Source: Smittia aterrima (lineage: Eukaryota > Arthropoda > Insecta > Diptera > Chironomidae). From it: 64,000 nucleotides of DNA. The first letter of the stretch is position 1, and every line of letters begins with the position of its first letter. Positions 60,246-64,000 of this stretch are shown piece by piece. The stretch is taken from positions 8,246,854 through 8,310,853 of the forward strand of contig CP093830.1 of assembly GCA_033063855.1 (NCBI GenBank), given 5' to 3'. Position numbers and translations under genes: made by a program. The notes under the pieces are model-generated. The model was not told the origin of the DNA, searched no databases, and saw only the letters and a program-made list of their open reading frames with translations.

Positions 60246-61390
60246 AATCCACAAGAAAATTCTGGCGAAGCATGTCTCAATTGTTGAATAAAATGACGAA
60301 TCTTTCGCTTAGTCTTTTCATCTTGATAATTCAAAGCTTTAAGTAAAAGTATTTTTGTCTTGTTAGCTTCTCGTTTTGAGCAACTACAAATGAAAATAAT
60401 TAGGAAAATCAAAAAGAACCAAAAGAGATTCCACAAATTCCAGCAAATACAAAATTCAATCTTTTGAAGATTCTTGACAGTCGCAAAGAGAGCAACGTAC
60501 AACTCAAAGCATGAGAAGATTGTCGAAATCAAAACAACACCAATAAATAAGCCGATAGTCGATGAAAAGCAAGAGTTGATTAGAGAAACTGTTGAACAAT
60601 TTCGATCATGAAGACTCGCGAGGAACGGCAAAAGTTTTATTTTCGGAAGATTGGTCGCAAAAAGTTTTCCATCAATCTCAGTTTTAAAGTTTTTCCTGAA
60701 ATAAATTTCAATTAAAACATGTCAAACCTTCTATTTCAAGTCACTCACATCAAAATGCAATTAATCCACTCGAATCTTATTTGAACAGCAAGCAAAGAGA
60801 GAATAAATAAAGTAATGACGAAAGCCACTGAAAACCAGCAAAAGAGAAAAACTCCCCAACACAAAATCAATTCGAAAACATTCAAATTTATCTCGAAAAA
60901 GCTGAAAACCCAAATAGAAGCTGCAATGACGACGATGTTCGAGGCAACGGCAACCACAAAAGCCGCGACAGAGAAACGAAAATGTCGAAGGTAGTTCATG
61001 TCGCTTTTAAACAAAATTACCTGAAAATCGATGAAATAATTTTAGCTTAATTGAAATTAATTAATTGATACACACTTTTACGTCGAATAGCTTTAAGCTC
61101 ATCGCAATATTCAGCATATTGTGACGATTCAAAAAGTTGGTGGCCGTGGTTACGATAAAAATAATAAAACCAATTAAATTAACTCTCAAAGAAGTCGAAT
61201 GTCCAGAGTTTGTTGATAATATCCAAAGCGCAATAACTGTGATGATCAAAAATTGAAGAAAATCTTGAATCTTCAAACAAACTTGGAGCTTTCTAAAATC
61301 AACGGAGAACGGAAAAGCTCCGAAAGCTTTTGTGATGTGAAATATTGGTCGACAAAGCTCAAAAATAATGTCGGAACTGGACGAAGACAT
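60155..61390 (-). CDS. Gustatory receptor (7tm_7 family), copy B
   Basis: An insect gustatory receptor. Minus-strand exons 61390-61076, 61020-60749, 60695-60155; 375 residues. The start MSSSSSDIIFELCRPIFHITKAFG is typical (short cytosolic N-terminus, then P.F…K.FG..PF). Helices alternate with polar loops. The C-terminus contains the exact family signature TYLVILIQF after FDWKILFHFLTTAI, then four residues to the stop. Poly(A) signal overlaps the stop region (minus strand, 60150-60155). A decayed partial copy of its 3' end lies 0.9 kb beyond the gene. The ligand is not predictable. Confidence 0.87.
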
Positions 61391-61637
61391 TGTGACGACT
61401 ACAAGTCTCTGTTAATTTACAAATTGATTGATCAATTTTTTTTATCATTGATCAACGAACATAAATTATTGACTCATTAGAGCTTTCAAAGCTTTCATCA
61501 AATTATGAAACATTTCAGGGAATTTTTATTTCCCAGTGACTCATCAAAATGTTAACAAATGTCACTTCCTGCTGTGATCACATAAATGAAAGCGTTTAAA
61601 ACTATTTCACTTTAGTTTGTGATTTTAAAGAGTAAAC

Positions 61638-62237
61638 ATGTCGAGATTGATTTTTATTTTGGCCGCCGTTGCTTTTGGACATTTGGTGAATTTCCAGGTC
61701 AAATCTCAAACTTTGTCCCCAGAAGACTTAGACGATCAATGCGCATTTCTCAACACAGTTCGAGCGAACTTCACTGCTTGCTGTCAGTATCCAATAATCG
61801 TCATGTGGCGTTGGCAGCTCGATCAATGCGAAAACAACTGCGTAGGGACAAATACAGGTGACACTAGCAATTGCTGTCAAGTCCTCTGCAGTTATCGTTC
61901 CATAAATTTGATAAACGACGAAAGCAATACCGCGAATAATTTCACTTTTGATCCTACAAATGGTCTTATTGGAGCTTTCATGATGTCCCTTGGCAATGAC
62001 TCTCGATGGACTCTCGATGTGACTGAAGCAATTACTTTCTGCTTCAATACTGTGATTAAACAAGACTCCTATGATACTTGTGGAATTCCCGTTCATCTCT
62101 ATGACATCATAAACTGCGCTTACAGCGAAGTCTTCTTCCGTTGCCCGGCGTGGAATCCAAATAATTTGCCAGAGTGTGATTCGACTCGTCAATACATTGA
62201 TCTGTGTAGTCGAGTTAAGAATGATGACAATCAGTAA
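61638..62237 (+). CDS. Cysteine-rich odorant-binding-like protein 1
   Basis: First of three tandem secreted proteins. One exon, 199 residues. Signal peptide MSRLIFILAAVAFGHLVNFQVKS. The mature part has 14 cysteines in the order C…CC…C…C…CC…C and then six more, with the start NTVRANFTACCQYP. The CC-x-x-P element and the cysteine number resemble Plus-C odorant-binding proteins (the general odorant-binding protein 67/68 type) of Diptera. Unlike its two neighbours it has no intron after the signal peptide. It could carry hydrophobic ligands in sensory lymph or another secretion. AATAAA overlaps the stop (62236-62241). Family placement is from pattern, not alignment. Confidence 0.8.
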   Translation: MSRLIFILAAVAFGHLVNFQVKSQTLSPEDLDDQCAFLNTVRANFTACCQYPIIVMWRWQLDQCENNCVGTNTGDTSNCCQVLCSYRSINLINDESNTANNFTFDPTNGLIGAFMMSLGNDSRWTLDVTEAITFCFNTVIKQDSYDTCGIPVHLYDIINCAYSEVFFRCPAWNPNNLPECDSTRQYIDLCSRVKNDDNQ

Positions 62238-62370
62238 TAAAGGAAATGAGAGCCAAGCAAAAAATAAATTTTCATGTTAACAAAATTGTTTAGCTTTTTA
62301 TTCTAGAAATTTTAAATTATTTAAGAAGTTCACAAAATTAAATTCATTCATTTGCAATTGAGACCTCAAC

Positions 62371-63070
62371 ATGTCAACTTTGAATAACATTTTGGTTTCA
62401 TTTGTCGTTTATTTTATTGGGATTGAAATGGTTTGTTAATTTGTTTTTAACATTTAAAAGTTATTGAAAGTTTTGGTAGATTTTTGGTGACGAGAACGAA
62501 GGTAAAACTTCAACTGGATTCACAAGCTCATCGCCTGAATATCATTCAACTGTTGCCAATGAATTTACTGACCAATGCAATTACTTGAACTCAGTCAGAA
62601 TGAATTTAACGGATTGCTGCGAGTTTCCAAAGATTGCGATGTGGCCTTGGCAATGGACAGAATGTATCGAAAGTTGTAATGCTCAGAACAGATCAGATCG
62701 TTGTTGCATTATTTCTTGCTCTCTTGATAAAACTGGAATTCTTTCATTGACGGAAGATAACAACGGAACAATCACTAAATCAGTCTTCGATCTAGAAAGT
62801 TTGGCTACTTCTTTGATGCTTTCTGTTGGAAACGACACGGCTTGGCTTCCGATTGTTAATGCAAGCACTCAAAGATGTTACAACGAACTTTATGGAAATG
62901 CTACAGAATTTGATTGCGACATCATACCGACTCAGGTCTATTCAGTCGTCAATTGCGTTGGGCAAGAAAATTTCAAGAAATGCGTTAAATGGAACCCACT
63001 TGGTCACGCTGAGTGCAATCTCACTCGTCAGTTTGTGGAAGAATGTTTTCATTTTGATATTATATTGTAA
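62371..63070 (+). CDS. Cysteine-rich odorant-binding-like protein 2
   Basis: Second tandem copy. Exons 62371-62430 and 62480-63070; 216 residues. The first exon encodes the signal peptide (MSTLNNILVSFVVYFIGIEM) and ends in phase 0. The intron is 49 bases. The mature chain has a Thr/Ser-rich leader of about 30 residues missing from the other copies, then SVRMNLTDCCEFPKIAM and the same 14-cysteine array. GNDTAWLP and KWNPLGHAEC link it closely to copy 3. It ends in a hydrophobic stub (FHFDIIL), where copies 1 and 3 have polar tails. Confidence 0.8.
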
Positions 63071-63190
63071 CGATAATCACGAAAAACCCCTTTTAACAAA
63101 TTCACATGAAAATCGTTGATTAAAAAAAGTAATGCGTGGATTTAAAAAAATTGAGCGTGTTAACAAAAATATTTTACAAAAATTTTAAAA

Positions 63191-63224
63191 TATAAAAGAC
63201 GAAACGATTTAAAATTTAGTTCAA
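63191..63224 (+). promoter_or_regulatory. TATA/initiator promoter of odorant-binding-like protein 3
   Basis: TATAAAAG at 63191-63198 and TTCAACT around 63220-63226 put the start site 32 bases downstream of the TATA box, with the ATG at 63252. Confidence 0.65.
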
Positions 63225-63251
63225 CTGGGAGTTAGCCACCGAGGACTTAGT

Positions 63252-63922
63252 ATGGCTTTATCTAAAATTATTTTGCTCTTTGTTGTAGCTGCTTCTCTTG
63301 GAATTAGATTGGTTTGTTCTATATTACTTTTCAATTATTTTTTTACTTTAAAAACCTTTCAAAGATTCTAGGTGACGTGCCTCTGGACGACTCAAAAGAT
63401 GAATTAATTAGCAAATGCGTTCATTTAAACTCAGTCAGGGCAAACTTTACTGATTGTTGCGAACATCCGATTATTGCGGTGTATACTTTTCAATTGAATG
63501 AATGTCAGGATTACTGTAAAGCTCAAAACAGATTAGACCATTGTTGCATTCTTCCTTGCTGTCTTGGAAAAATCGGAATTCTGCGCTTGACGGGAAACAG
63601 CAACGGAACAATAACAAAAGCAGTCTTTGACCTTGATGGTTTGATTTCTTCGTTGATAATCTCTGTTCAAAACGACACGGCTTGGCTTCCGGCTGTTACA
63701 TCGAGTTCACAAATGTGTTACGATCTATTCGCCGGAAACGACGAAGGATTCAAATGCGATATCATTCCAAACTCGATGTATTCAACCATCGATTGCGTAA
63801 TGAAAGAGACCTTTTTGAGATGCCCTCATTGGAACCCTCGCGGTCTCAATGAATGCGAATACACTGGCGAATATGTTGAGCTGTGTAGTGAACTCAACCA
63901 AAATAATTCATCTTCCAAATAA
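63252..63922 (+). CDS. Cysteine-rich odorant-binding-like protein 3
   Basis: Third tandem copy. Exons 63252-63311 and 63365-63922; 205 residues. Signal peptide MALSKIILLFVVAASLGIRL, again a separate exon ending in phase 0, and a 53-base intron. The mature chain reads SVRANFTDCCEHPIIAV, HCCILPCCLG (one extra Cys compared with copies 1 and 2), QNDTAWLPAV and CPHWNPRGLNEC. An alternative 3' splice site seven bases downstream would break the frame, so AAAG|ATTC was chosen. The stop codon overlaps a poly(A) signal. The cluster may continue to the right of the window. Confidence 0.8.
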
Positions 63923-64000
63923 ATAAACTTTTCAAATTCGATTAACAAAATTTTTATTTTAAAACTAAATCACTCAACGCCTCCATTTTCCGGGACCCAC

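Noticed and set aside
1..64000. Transposons, CRISPR arrays, rRNA or bacterial-type operons
   Set aside because: No transposase, reverse transcriptase, terminal repeats, repeat-spacer arrays or rRNA stretches seen; gene structure is plainly eukaryotic.

Overview
The window is nuclear DNA from an insect, most likely a fly. It carries families confined to or expanded in insects or arthropods: an Osiris protein, an imaginal disc growth factor, two gustatory receptors, odorant-binding-like proteins and a Frayed kinase. Most introns are 50-70 bases with GT-AG borders, and there is about one gene per 2-2.5 kb. Such compactness would suit a small-genome nematoceran such as a chironomid midge, but the species is my inference and cannot be fixed from sequence alone. 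I saw no transposon, tRNA, rRNA or CRISPR.

Left part (1-10.3 kb): the 3' part of a PRPP synthetase-associated protein gene, a 6.7 kb stretch without recognisable genes, then an SLC26A11-type anion transporter. 11-17.2 kb: four S1-family serine protease genes. Three have lost catalytic His and Ser; one has an intact triad, trypsin-type specificity and a hydrophobic C-terminal tail. 17.8-26.2 kb: two acid sphingomyelinase genes on either side of the Frayed (SPAK/OSR1) kinase gene.

Middle (26.5-50 kb): on the minus strand lie a corticotropin-releasing-factor-binding protein, an Osiris protein, the mitochondrial aspartate/glutamate carrier Aralar, the STAMBP deubiquitinase, an IDGF, an ENOX homologue and HAT1. 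On the plus strand lie a gustatory receptor, an unrecognised nuclear-looking protein and the TFIIH subunit Ssl1/GTF2H2, which is head to head with HAT1.

Right part (50-64 kb): a tandem pair of cationic amino acid transporters, TTLL12, a tiny Gly/Leu-rich secreted protein set between a gustatory receptor gene and a broken copy of that receptor's 3' end, and three tandem cysteine-rich odorant-binding-like proteins.

The genes do not form one pathway. The structure of the window is small local families (proteases, sphingomyelinases, transporters, receptors, binding proteins) made by tandem duplication and set among single-copy housekeeping genes. Coordinates of spliced genes were worked out by hand from reading frame, splice-site phase and family conservation. 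Start and stop give the coding span, and exons are listed in the evidence.
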